Shown: positions 43,002 to 52,092 of the stretch, piece after piece
How positions within the stretch are numbered: position 1 is the stretch's first letter
Layout: each line of letters starts with the position of its first letter
From: an uncultured Enhydrobacter sp.
GTDB taxonomy: Bacteria > Pseudomonadota > Gammaproteobacteria > Pseudomonadales > Moraxellaceae
NCBI GenBank assembly: GCA_946222995.1
Contig: CAMIOS010000001.1
Location: 1 to 64,000 of the forward strand
DNA: 64,000 nt
Direction of reading: 5' to 3'
The notes under the pieces: model-generated
The model's input: the letters and a program-made list of their open reading frames with translations, nothing else
Database searches by the model: none
What the model was told of the DNA's origin: nothing
Program-made: the position numbers and the translations under genes

Positions 43002-44204
43002 TTATTTTGCCGTCCGCACCAAATTGTCACTTACCTGTTTTTCGATAGCAGCAAGCTTATGCGCTGTTAACTGCGTAAAATCAGTATGAAACCGCCAACT
43101 GTCTGCTGAACGGGTTAAGGTAGCTACCCGTAGCGCACTACAATCCGCGGCTAAACTTGACAGTGATAATTCAGTGATGATATTACCTTCATCATCCACC
43201 AGTTGGCATACCCCATTTTTTGCTTTTTTTAAGCCTTGAGGCTGAAAGCTTGAGAGCACAAATACAACATGAAATATATGGGGCGGAATTTTAGCAAAAT
43301 AGACGCTCACGCGTTCTTGATTGGCAAGGCGGTCAATCGAATGTAAGACAGGCGTACCAGCTGCTGGCGTTTTTTCATTCACTGGCTGGGCAGCGCTGCT
43401 ACCCAATAATTCATCGCCGTGGTGGCGTACTGATTCGGCTTGGTCACGCATATTTTTGAACCAAACCCGTTCAAGTACCTCACCATATCGATTACACAAT
43501 AGACACGCCAAATCCAAATCCAAAATTTCGGTTTTTTTCTTAAACTGGTTAATAAAGCCCGATTTTGGGACGTTGGTGCGTTCCCAATTGACGCTAAAAT
43601 CCCATTGTTTAATTGCCACGCCCAAATGCTCAATCATACTGCCGATGGCATTGCTATCATCGGCTAAGCTATCTTGGCTGGGAATAACTTGGTGGCTAGT
43701 TGCCAAGATATTGTTATCTGTCAACGCCTCACTTTTATGGGTTTTGGTAAGTTTCTCTTTAGTGATACTGGCATTCGATGAAGTCGCTGGTGGTGCTGGG
43801 GTAGCGAGTGGTGATGGCGGATTAAGATGGATGGTATCAAAAATGATGGTGTTTTCGGTTTGGACGTTGGCTTGATCTGTCTTGTTGATAGAAGAATTTA
43901 AAGTATCAGTAGCCAGAGGCGTGTGAGAATGATGAGGTGAGATGGGCGTATCATCAAGCAAGGTGCTGTATAACACCTGCGTTGGTTGCGGGCGATAGAT
44001 TTCGGTGGTACTGGCGTCGTTGTTAAGCTGATCGTTTAGCTGATTATTTGGCTGATTATTTAGCTGATTATTTAATTTGGGGTCTAATGAACGGTGTAGG
44101 GCATCTTTGCCCACTGTTAAATTCTCTAAATTGTCCACATTGTTCGCTTTTAATTGGTCATCTATTAAAGGTTGTTTTTTAGAGGGCATTTGTTGGGGTG
44201 ACAT
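43002..44204 (-). CDS. TerD-domain protein with long disordered N-terminal extension
   Basis: A 400-residue protein. The C-terminal half (about 195-395) shows the TerD fold pattern: VNWERTNVP, EILDLDLACLLCNRYGEVLERVWFKN, HHGDEL, and the final WRFHTDFTQL. TerD-like domains bind calcium and take part in tellurite, phage and stress-response (TerZABCDE) systems. The calcium aspartates of the classical motif are partly kept (DLDLAC, GDEL). The first 190 residues are low-complexity Asn/Gln/Thr-rich, including four 12-bp repeats. No other ter gene is visible. It lies 112 bp downstream of the WYL regulator gene on the same strand. Confidence 0.72.
   Translation of the reverse strand: MSPQQMPSKKQPLIDDQLKANNVDNLENLTVGKDALHRSLDPKLNNQLNNQPNNQLNDQLNNDASTTEIYRPQPTQVLYSTLLDDTPISPHHSHTPLATDTLNSSINKTDQANVQTENTIIFDTIHLNPPSPLATPAPPATSSNASITKEKLTKTHKSEALTDNNILATSHQVIPSQDSLADDSNAIGSMIEHLGVAIKQWDFSVNWERTNVPKSGFINQFKKKTEILDLDLACLLCNRYGEVLERVWFKNMRDQAESVRHHGDELLGSSAAQPVNEKTPAAGTPVLHSIDRLANQERVSVYFAKIPPHIFHVVFVLSSFQPQGLKKAKNGVCQLVDDEGNIITELSLSSLAADCSALRVATLTRSADSWRFHTDFTQLTAHKLAAIEKQVSDNLVRTAK
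44026..44073 (-). repeat. 12-bp in-frame tandem repeat, 4 units, in the TerD-domain gene
   Basis: Units AGCTGATCGTTT, AGCTGATTATTT, GGCTGATTATTT and AGCTGATTATTT on the plus strand. They encode NNQL/NNQP/NDQL quartets in the disordered N-terminal part. Confidence 0.9.
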
Positions 44205-44316
44205 GAGAAAATATCCTTAGGCTTAACTGTACGGAATTTCATTCGCTGATTGATGGTACGTATCATCCAATTTTGTCTGCATTTGGCTTGGTTTTTATTC
44301 GGTAGTTATTCAGTTT

Positions 44317-45351
44317 TTATTCAAGCTGATGCTCAAACACCGCTTGGGCTAAGAGCGGTGGCTCAATCTTTTTCACCCCTTTGCCAAAGCCTCTTAGCCA
44401 CCACACAAGTTGTGAAGTTAGATTCACCGTTGCAGTCACATGTAAACCCTCTTCATCTTCCCAGGTGTGTTGGTCGTCGCTTAATTGGCTTTCAAGTAAG
44501 CTATTGCCCATTTGTGGGGCAAATAATAATTCAATATTTTGGCGAGGCGGTTGATGATGGTTTGAGCTACTTTGACGCAGTGTATCAAATAGCGGAAAAT
44601 TAAAGCCCATTGCCCCTGTGTTGATATATTGGTCAAGGTCGAAGTCTGCTGGCAGATTGGCTGGCGTTTCGCTCACTTGGGCATTGTTAAAGCGGTGCAA
44701 GGCAAACTGGCGGATGTCATCAATTGGACGGTCAGCCCGGCTGGCCAATAAATAAATCACCACCCCACGCTGCACAATGGCGATGGGATTGAGCGTATAT
44801 TGCTGAGATTCATCTCGTCCGCGTGCCTTGTAATCGGCGATTAATTGCTTATTTTCAAATAAGGCTTGATAAATAATTTCCTTGGCATCATTATCTACCG
44901 CAGGTGGGATGAGTGGCTGATTGGCAGACAAAATCCGTACACGCTCAAGCCAAGTATTAGCAACTTTGCTTTGTTTTAACTGTCGGTTAGCAAGATCAAA
45001 CCAAGGCATCAACTCATCGAGTACCGCAGGGGGCAATAGGTGGGTAAGGTTATCCTTGACCATGCTAAATGCTACCGCCTGTGATAAATTCATATGTGGC
45101 AAACTTTGCATCGGTGCATCTTCTTGCCAGCGCCAGCCTTGTGGATTGGTGTTATTTTTTTCGATAGGGAAACGTTCTGCCAATGCATTTAAGTCGCGTT
45201 GAATGGTGCGTAAGCTAATATCAAACCCCATCATATCCAGCTGTTCTTTGATATGGGTCGTGCCTACCCAACGCTTACGGTCAAGTTGTGACAGAATTTG
45301 CCATTGGCGGGCAGTGGTAGCAGTGGCGGTATGGGCAGATGATTTACTCAT
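44317..45351 (-). CDS. WYL-domain transcriptional regulator (HTH_11 plus WYL)
   Basis: A 344-residue regulator. The N-terminal helix-turn-helix is at about 15-70 (TARQWQILSQLDRKRWVGTTHIKEQL...SLRTIQRDLNALAERFP). The WYL region, about 165-225, includes LIADYKARGRDESQQYTLNPIAIVQRGVVIYLLASR and RFALHRFN-like strands, a ligand-sensing module that binds nucleotides or single-stranded nucleic acid in several defence and stress regulators. The strict W-Y-L triplet is not conserved. It is upstream of the TerD-domain gene and divergent from sdaA over 401 bp; either may be the target. Confidence 0.88.
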   Translation of the reverse strand: MSKSSAHTATATTARQWQILSQLDRKRWVGTTHIKEQLDMMGFDISLRTIQRDLNALAERFPIEKNNTNPQGWRWQEDAPMQSLPHMNLSQAVAFSMVKDNLTHLLPPAVLDELMPWFDLANRQLKQSKVANTWLERVRILSANQPLIPPAVDNDAKEIIYQALFENKQLIADYKARGRDESQQYTLNPIAIVQRGVVIYLLASRADRPIDDIRQFALHRFNNAQVSETPANLPADFDLDQYINTGAMGFNFPLFDTLRQSSSNHHQPPRQNIELLFAPQMGNSLLESQLSDDQHTWEDEEGLHVTATVNLTSQLVWWLRGFGKGVKKIEPPLLAQAVFEHQLE

Positions 45352-45752
45352 AATATTCTCAATAAAAAAGCAGATATAGGCAGGGGTAATTTTGCGTTAT
45401 CTTAACATGACATTTCGTGACGTGCTTAATCCAATCAAATTTTTTTACAAAACTGTCGTCATTTAAAAACAGGTGTTATTCGTGGTGCTTAACTTCAGCC
45501 ATTTTTAGTAATTAGTAATTGAACTATTGATTTGAGAGTAATTTTTTGCGAAATAGTCGTATTTTGATGCGTTATTAGAAAGTGTAAAAAATCCATTGCG
45601 CCTGCCCCTGCTTTTTGTCATAGTGCGGGGTATTTTTGATAGTCCACTTGTTTTGCAATATGATCTGACAGCCCAGTTAGCACTTAAGAAACGAGTTAAC
45701 CTAGACAGGTGATTAGCCTAGACGGGTGAGAAAAAACCATTAAGGATAGAGG
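45352..45752. promoter_or_regulatory. divergent spacer between WYL regulator and sdaA
   Basis: A 401-bp non-coding region. It is AT-rich near the regulator, then has two direct copies of CCTAGAC(A/G)GGTGA (45700-45712 and 45717-45729) 17 bp apart, close to the sdaA start. AAGGATAGAGG is the sdaA ribosome binding area. No RNA element was recognised. The two 13-bp copies may be a regulator site. Confidence 0.4.
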
Positions 45753-47189
45753 ATGATTAGTATTTTTGATTTATTTAAAATCGGGATTGGACCCTCCAGC
45801 TCGCACACGGTAGGACCGATGAAAGCTGCCAATTTATTTTTGCAAGAATTGAGCAAAGCTGGGTTATTAGATAAAATCACCCGAGTGCGAGCGGTGCTGT
45901 ATGGTTCGCTTGGGGCGACGGGCAAGGGGCATGGTAGCGACATTGCGGTGATGCTTGGTTTAATGGGGGAAGAGCCACAAACCACCGATGTTAAAACCAT
46001 TAGCAATAAGATTGCCACCATCAAAAATGAGCGAAAAATTGCCTTAAATCATGAGCATGAGATTGCCTTTCATATCGAAACCGACTTGATTTTAAATGGC
46101 TTAGAATCATTGCCGTATCATCCCAATGCGTTGACATTCGAAGCGTTTGATAATGATACTTTGCTATATCAAAACACTTATTATTCAATCGGTGGCGGCT
46201 TTGTGCAGACCGAACAAGAAGCCCGAGCCAAAGAGCCGGTGATAGAAAATGTAAAATCGGCGGTGCCTTATCCGTTTAACAATGCCAGCGAGTTGCTAAA
46301 AATTTGTGCGGATAATCAACTGTCTATCGCTCAAGTGGTGCGAGCCAATGAGCTAGTTAATATGAGCGAAGCCGACCTGAATCAAGGCATGGACGCCATT
46401 TGGCAAGTCATGCAAGATTGCGTCAACGATGGCTGTCAAAACGATGGGATTTTACCTGGGGGTTTGCAGGTGCAACGTCGAGCCAGTGCTATTTATCAGC
46501 AGCTGTCGGCAGCCGATAGCCGTAAGGCGTTTAATGATGCGTTGGCGGTGATGGATTGGGTCAATCTGTATGCCTTGGCGGTTAATGAAGAAAATGCCAG
46601 CGGCGGGCGCGTGGTCACCGCTCCGACCAATGGGGCAGCAGGCGTGATTCCTGCAGTCATGCACTACTATCGGGATTTTTGTCCAAGTTTTCGAGAAACC
46701 GGAATTTATGACTTTTTGCTAACGGCTGCTGCCATTGGTATGATTATCAAAGAAAACGCCAGCATTTCGGGTGCGGAAGTCGGTTGTCAAGGCGAAGTCG
46801 GGTCTGCTTGTGCGATGGCTGCCGCAGGCTTGACCTATGTATTAGGCGGTACGCCTGCCCAATGTGCCAATGCGGCTGAAATTAGTATTGAGCACCATTT
46901 GGGCATGACCTGTGACCCTATTGCAGGACTGGTGCAAATTCCGTGTATTGAACGCAATGCCATGGCATCGGTCAAAGCCATTAACGCCTCACGCCTTGCC
47001 CTAAAAGGTAACGGTCAGCATATGGTATCGCTTGATAAAGCCATCAAAACCATGAAAGACACCGGCATGGATATGATGTCAAAGTATAAAGAAACCGCAA
47101 TGGGCGGCTTGGCGGTGAATGTTTTTGAAAAAGACGTCATCGACCGAATTCACACAGTGGATATCACGGTTAACTACCCGCAGTGCTGA
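45753..47189 (+). CDS. sdaA: L-serine ammonia-lyase (iron-sulfur dependent)
   Basis: A 478-residue single-chain enzyme that deaminates L-serine to pyruvate and ammonia. The N-terminal beta domain has IGIGPSSSHTVGPM. The C-terminal alpha domain has the Cys residues expected for the 4Fe-4S cluster: VGCQGEVGSACAMAAAG, GMTCDPIAGLVQIPCIERNA. ASGGRVVTAPTNGAAGVIPA is typical. Length and fused domain order match gammaproteobacterial SdaA/SdaB. It converges on recJ, with a terminator between. Confidence 0.96.
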   Translation: MISIFDLFKIGIGPSSSHTVGPMKAANLFLQELSKAGLLDKITRVRAVLYGSLGATGKGHGSDIAVMLGLMGEEPQTTDVKTISNKIATIKNERKIALNHEHEIAFHIETDLILNGLESLPYHPNALTFEAFDNDTLLYQNTYYSIGGGFVQTEQEARAKEPVIENVKSAVPYPFNNASELLKICADNQLSIAQVVRANELVNMSEADLNQGMDAIWQVMQDCVNDGCQNDGILPGGLQVQRRASAIYQQLSAADSRKAFNDALAVMDWVNLYALAVNEENASGGRVVTAPTNGAAGVIPAVMHYYRDFCPSFRETGIYDFLLTAAAIGMIIKENASISGAEVGCQGEVGSACAMAAAGLTYVLGGTPAQCANAAEISIEHHLGMTCDPIAGLVQIPCIERNAMASVKAINASRLALKGNGQHMVSLDKAIKTMKDTGMDMMSKYKETAMGGLAVNVFEKDVIDRIHTVDITVNYPQC

Positions 47190-47207
47190 TAAGGTTTCAG
47201 TATCAGG

Positions 47208-47250
47208 ATAAAAAAGACTTACCCTATAACAAGCGTCAGTCTTTTTTATT
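47208..47250. terminator. bidirectional terminator between sdaA and recJ
   Basis: ATAAAAAAGACT (47208-47219) and AGTCTTTTTTAT (47238-47249) form a perfect 12-bp stem around an 18-base loop. Confidence 0.85.
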
Positions 47251-47270
47251 GGCATTTGATAGGTGAATTT

Positions 47271-49097
47271 TTATAGTAAAACCGCTTTTTTGATGGTCAA
47301 TTGCAATTTGACTTGACCATTATATTCATTTTTTGCTAACTCATATAGCACATGCACACGGCTGATACCGCGATTGATCTGGTGGGTAGGCAACGCCCCA
47401 AAATCCGCCCCAAACCAAATTGCCTCAATGGTAAAGGGTACATCAGCATGCGATAACCAAAGCTTTAAATGGCGTTCTTTTAGTATGCGAAAATCTTGGA
47501 TGGTAAATACCCCATCAAATATCGGTGGTACAAAGCCATGTCCCCAAATTGACAAGTCATTGAGTTGTTGTAAAAATGTCAAATTAAACTCATTGCTCGC
47601 CAATTGCCCATCGGTCAATAACGTTTCATTAAAGACGTCAGCATTATGCGTTGCCATCACCGCATTAAATGCCGCACAAAAAGCCGCAAAGTGCTTTTTT
47701 TGAATGGTCAAACCCGCTGCCATAGCATGTCCCCCAAAATGGCTAATTAACTCGGGGTGTGATTGAGCCACGCTTTCAATCGCATCACGGATATGCACAC
47801 CCGCAATCGAACGAGCGGAGCCTTTAATCGCATCGTCTTCACCTGTGGCATTGGTATCTGCGGGGGCAAATACAATGGCGGGCAGATGAAATTGCTCTTT
47901 GAGCCGCCCTGCCACAATCCCAATCACGCCTTGGTGCCAACTGTCTTGGTACAAAAGTATGCTACGTTGCTGGTTAGCGGTGTGGGCAGGTAACGTGTGA
48001 AGCACCGCATCGGCTTGTTTTCGCATGGTCATCTCAACGCTACGGCGATCTTGGTTGAGTTTATCAAGGGTAAACGCCAGACGCTGTGCTTCGCCCCAGT
48101 CATTGGTAATCAAGCATTCAATGCCGATTCGCATGTTATCCATCCGTCCTGCAGCATTGATACGAGGACCCAAAATAAACCCGAAATCTTGCGCCGTCAT
48201 CTCGCAGGCTTGTTTACCCGCTTGCTCAAGCAGTGCCAAAATGCCCAAGCAACATTGTCCTTGGCGAATGCGTTGCAAGCCATGATGTACCAAAATTCGA
48301 TTATTTTGGTCAAGCACTCCCACATCTGCCACCGTTCCCAATGCCACCAAATCAATATATTGGCTGACTTGCGTGGTCGATTTGCCCGCTTGACGGCGAA
48401 CTTTTGCTAAATTACCCAATACATAAAACGCCACGCCCACGCCCACAAGCGACTTACTGGCAAACTCACAGCCCAACTGATTGGGATTGACCACCGCATC
48501 GGCAGGCGGGGCGGCTTTGGTGGTCAGATGATGGTCGGTGATAATCACCGTTACACCGTGTTCCTTGGCTGTTGCCACGCCAGCATGGCTCGAGATTCCG
48601 TTATCAACCGTTACAATCACATCTGGGTCATACAAAGTTACACCCAAATCAACAATCTCGGGGGTCAGCCCATAGCCATATTTAAACCTATCGGGCACTA
48701 AAAAATCGACATTCGCCCCCAAATCACGCAACACCCGCACCATCAACGCAGTACTGGTCGCCCCATCGCAATCAAAATCACCCACAATTAAAATTTTCTG
48801 CTGCCTATCAATGGCGGTATCAAGCAAGGCAACCGCCTGACCAATGCCTGTCAAACTGCTGGCGGGTAACATTGCTAAAAAATCGGTACTTAATTGCGCC
48901 AAGTCATTCACCCCACGGCTCATCAGCAAGCGAGTTAGCGTTTGCGATTGCCCAACAAGATGGGTTAAATGTGAAGTATTTAACGGATTTGATGAATTTG
49001 ATAAAGTAGCAGCATTGACTTTGATAGACTGGGGAGAAGACGTAGTATCAAAACGGGGCGTTAAAGCAAGCATGGAAGTAGCCATTGAATCATTCAA
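47271..49097 (-). CDS. recJ: single-stranded-DNA-specific 5'-3' exonuclease RecJ
   Basis: A 608-residue DHH-family nuclease used in mismatch repair, base excision and RecF-type recombination. Motif I is GDFDCDGATS (about 106-115). The DHH motif TDHH is near 190 in VTVIITDHHLT. The DHHA1 domain carries SHFGGHAMAAGL near 456. ASLVGVGVAFYVL is also typical. A second OB-like domain closes the protein. The start at MNDSM is the longest frame, and a downstream ATG at MATSM is equally possible. No operon partner is adjacent. Confidence 0.95.
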   Translation of the reverse strand: MNDSMATSMLALTPRFDTTSSPQSIKVNAATLSNSSNPLNTSHLTHLVGQSQTLTRLLMSRGVNDLAQLSTDFLAMLPASSLTGIGQAVALLDTAIDRQQKILIVGDFDCDGATSTALMVRVLRDLGANVDFLVPDRFKYGYGLTPEIVDLGVTLYDPDVIVTVDNGISSHAGVATAKEHGVTVIITDHHLTTKAAPPADAVVNPNQLGCEFASKSLVGVGVAFYVLGNLAKVRRQAGKSTTQVSQYIDLVALGTVADVGVLDQNNRILVHHGLQRIRQGQCCLGILALLEQAGKQACEMTAQDFGFILGPRINAAGRMDNMRIGIECLITNDWGEAQRLAFTLDKLNQDRRSVEMTMRKQADAVLHTLPAHTANQQRSILLYQDSWHQGVIGIVAGRLKEQFHLPAIVFAPADTNATGEDDAIKGSARSIAGVHIRDAIESVAQSHPELISHFGGHAMAAGLTIQKKHFAAFCAAFNAVMATHNADVFNETLLTDGQLASNEFNLTFLQQLNDLSIWGHGFVPPIFDGVFTIQDFRILKERHLKLWLSHADVPFTIEAIWFGADFGALPTHQINRGISRVHVLYELAKNEYNGQVKLQLTIKKAVLL

Positions 49098-49366
49098 AGA
49101 TAACCATGCATAATGCGATTGTTAGCGCTAAAATACAAGTAGAAAGGGGTATAAAAATTGACGACTGTGAGCAAAGCAGCGGTAAAATTTACCAAAAAAG
49201 CTACAAAAACTCACCAATTTTTTATCCTAAACTACTTATAATGCTTTTATCAACTTGGTAGCGTTTTATAGGATTTAACTAGGTGTAAAATTTTTGTCAA
49301 CCTTAATCTACCATAACTAATTTGAATCGTTTAATTAACTTAGTTGTTTATTGGAAGGAGCAATGT

Positions 49367-49870
49367 ATGTCAACAAAAAATGTTGAGAAAATGCCAAAAT
49401 CGATCGACCCATCGCTTGATTTAGAAAAAGTCAAACGTGAATGTGAAGAAATGGTCAAAAAAGAAGCCAAGATGTCAGCGGTAGCGGCTGTAGTACCAAT
49501 ACCCCTGGTGGATTTGGCAGTTGATGCCACGTTATTAACCAAACTGCTACCAGAGATTAGTGCAAAATTTGGTTTGATTGACGCCCCACAACAAGCGGTA
49601 AATTTAGATAATAAAACCGATTTAAAAAATAAAGCCGTGGATTTGGCAAGCCTTGTGCTCACCCGTAGTATTGCCAAAAAAACTTTTCAAGGCTTTGGTG
49701 GACGTATCATCGCCAAACAAGTAACTAAATTCATACCATTTGGCGGACAGCTGGTGGCAGGGACTATTGGTTACTTGATGTTTAAGAAAATTGCCGACGA
49801 CCATATCCAAAAATGCTATCGACAAGCCAAAGCGTTACAAAAAGGCGAGGCTATTAAAACGGTTAATTAA
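49367..49870 (+). CDS. small DUF697-like hydrophobic-helix protein
   Basis: A 167-residue protein. The start at 49367 (MSTKNVEK) is supported by a strong GGAAGGAG ribosome binding site 6 bp upstream; the longest frame begins 15 codons earlier. The pattern AAVVPIPLVDLAVDATLLTKLLPEISAKFGL, then FIPFGGQLVAGTIGYLMFKKIAD, resembles the DUF697/YcjF and EcsC-like group of helical membrane-associated domains. Those are often found with GTPases, but no GTPase is here. Function unknown. A terminator hairpin follows. Confidence 0.55.
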   Translation: MSTKNVEKMPKSIDPSLDLEKVKRECEEMVKKEAKMSAVAAVVPIPLVDLAVDATLLTKLLPEISAKFGLIDAPQQAVNLDNKTDLKNKAVDLASLVLTRSIAKKTFQGFGGRIIAKQVTKFIPFGGQLVAGTIGYLMFKKIADDHIQKCYRQAKALQKGEAIKTVN

Positions 49871-49920
49871 TGCTTTCGCGTTTTGTTGATATGTTTTAAC
49901 AAAACCACGCCAATTTTTAA

Positions 49921-49953
49921 AGCCTATAAGTGACTGCTTATAGGTTTTTTGTT
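49921..49953 (+). terminator. terminator after the DUF697-like gene
   Basis: CCTATAAG and CTTATAGG pair around a 6-base loop and are followed by TTTTTTG. Confidence 0.85.
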
Positions 49954-50114
49954 GAGTAAATTTTGATAAAACATGAATAAAAGCCATGTTTTAGTATTAG
50001 GTTTTTTGTGGTAATTTTCATACAATACGCCTAAATTTTGCTAGTGGTAGTCATGGTGTTGCTAATGAAAAGATATCACTGGTGTTGATTGACGATTTAC
50101 ATTAAGGGCATTGT

Positions 50115-52031
50115 ATGAAAACCTTCTTCTTCCACCCAGTGCATTTTAGCTTAAGTCTTTTATCATTGATGATGGCAAGTCAAAGCCATGCCGCACAAGC
50201 AGTGATAACAAATGATATGACGCACAATGGCGTCAATGATACACCGGAAACGACATTATCCACTATCGTCGTGACCGCGACTCGCACGCCTACTTTAGCT
50301 AAAAATACCATCGCCCAAACGACAGTAATCAACGAAACGCAGTTACAACGCTATCGTGGGCAAAGTGTGCTTGATGTATTGCGGGGGCAGGCAGGGTTAA
50401 ATGTCACACAAAGCGGCGGGGATGGCACATTAAGCAATTTTTATTTGCGAGGGTTTGATAGCAAGCGGATTTTGGTGTTGATTGATGGGATTCGTTATAG
50501 CTCGTTGTCCGCAGGTGGAGCGGCGTTAAATTTATTGCCCGCCGACCAAATTGACCGTATTGAGATTGTACAGGGTGCAAGTGGCTCAAGCCTATATGGT
50601 TCGGATGCGATGGGCGGCGTGATTCAAGTGTTTACCAAAGGACAATCCGCCAAATACTCGAATGTGGCAGTGACGTTGGGGGCGGGCACCCAAGACAGCT
50701 ACAAAGCGCAAGTCACAGGGCAATATGTGACAGGTGACACCACACTAAGCCTATCGGTAGGGCATGACAAAACCGATGGCATCGATGCCACGCTACCCAC
50801 CGCGCCCTTTGATATTCATCATCCAGATAAAGATGGCTTTAAGTCTGATAATTATAGCCTTGTGGCAAAGCACCAAGTCAATGACCAACTTAATGTTGGC
50901 ATTACAGGGTTATATACCGATTCCACTTCACATTTTGACAATGGCGTGGCAATAAAAGACGCCCGTAGCGAGCAAAAAAATGGGGCAGTGAGTGCGTTCG
51001 CCCAGTATGAACAAGGCAATGTATCAGCCACTCTAAAATATGGACAAAGTTTTGACAAAGCCACGACATATGATGGGGCGGATTGGGACACAGGACGCGT
51101 AGACGACGTATTTGATACCAAACAACAACAGGCGAACTTACAACTTGGCTACCGTTTGCCAATAGGGCAAGTGGTGGGCGGTGCAGAGTGGCTAAAACAA
51201 AGCCTAGATAGCAGTAGCACTTATAGCGAAAAAGACCGTACTACTCACAGCGGCTTTGTCGGCTATCAACTTGCCCAACCTTACTATGATGTTCAAGCCA
51301 ATGTCCGCTATGATGACAATTCCGATTATGGCTCAAAAACCACGTATAATGTCGGTGGTGCATATCGTATATTGCCCGACACTCGACTTGGCGTAGCGTA
51401 TGCCACCGGTTTTCGCGCGCCCACCTTTAATGATGCTTATTTTAAATCAACGTATTTTAACGGTAATCCACATTTAAAACCCGAAACCAGCCAAAATGCC
51501 GAAATGTTTATCGAAAATCAGTCAGCTGTAGCAAGTTTAACCCAAAAAACTCGGCTGACAGGCTATCACAGCAAGCTTAAAGATGGCATTGTGATTACCG
51601 ATGATTATTCGACCATGCAAAACATTGACAAAGCGACCATCAAAGGGGTAACACTAACCTCAGATTGGCAAAAAAACCACACCCGCTGGGGATTAAATTA
51701 TGACCACCAAACGGCCGAAAATGACCAAACTGACGACCAATTAAGCTATCGCCCTAAAAACAAGGGTATGGTATATATTGGCTACCAACAACCGACCTTT
51801 GATATCCGTGCCGAAGCCGAATATGTGGGTAAACGCTTTACCAATGCTGATAATAGCCGCAGCCTTGGCGATTACACCTTGCTCAATCTATCGGGCAATT
51901 ACTATGTCAATCCCAACTTATCGATCAATACCCGCCTCAATAATGTAACGGATAAACGCTATCAAACCGTTGAAGGCTACCGTCAAAAAGGCATCAATGC
52001 GTTGGTATCAGCGACTTATCAGTGGTTTTAA
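50115..52031 (+). CDS. TonB-dependent outer-membrane receptor, BtuB-like
   Basis: A 638-residue outer-membrane receptor with a signal peptide ending near SHAAQA. A TonB box region (TTLSTIVVTATRTP) lies at about 47-60. The plug domain includes GQAGLNVTQSGGDGTLSNFYLRGFDSKRILVLIDG and IEIVQGASGSSLYGSDAMGGVIQVFTK. The barrel ends in a C-terminal Phe (ATYQWF), as needed for assembly. The plug is BtuB-like, so vitamin B12 uptake is the best guess, yet no cobalamin riboswitch is seen upstream and siderophore or heme uptake is not excluded. It has a 244-bp leader. Confidence 0.85.
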   Translation: MKTFFFHPVHFSLSLLSLMMASQSHAAQAVITNDMTHNGVNDTPETTLSTIVVTATRTPTLAKNTIAQTTVINETQLQRYRGQSVLDVLRGQAGLNVTQSGGDGTLSNFYLRGFDSKRILVLIDGIRYSSLSAGGAALNLLPADQIDRIEIVQGASGSSLYGSDAMGGVIQVFTKGQSAKYSNVAVTLGAGTQDSYKAQVTGQYVTGDTTLSLSVGHDKTDGIDATLPTAPFDIHHPDKDGFKSDNYSLVAKHQVNDQLNVGITGLYTDSTSHFDNGVAIKDARSEQKNGAVSAFAQYEQGNVSATLKYGQSFDKATTYDGADWDTGRVDDVFDTKQQQANLQLGYRLPIGQVVGGAEWLKQSLDSSSTYSEKDRTTHSGFVGYQLAQPYYDVQANVRYDDNSDYGSKTTYNVGGAYRILPDTRLGVAYATGFRAPTFNDAYFKSTYFNGNPHLKPETSQNAEMFIENQSAVASLTQKTRLTGYHSKLKDGIVITDDYSTMQNIDKATIKGVTLTSDWQKNHTRWGLNYDHQTAENDQTDDQLSYRPKNKGMVYIGYQQPTFDIRAEAEYVGKRFTNADNSRSLGDYTLLNLSGNYYVNPNLSINTRLNNVTDKRYQTVEGYRQKGINALVSATYQWF

Positions 52032-52092
52032 ATGAGATTGAAACTGCGGCTTAACGACCGTGGCTGTCAATTTCTACGGTCAATGTCTACAG

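Noticed and set aside
45352..45752. A glycine/serine-type riboswitch before sdaA
   Set aside because: No recognisable aptamer core or paired stems beyond two short direct repeats.
49871..50114. A cobalamin riboswitch before the BtuB-like gene
   Set aside because: The conserved B12-box core and its typical stems were not found by eye.
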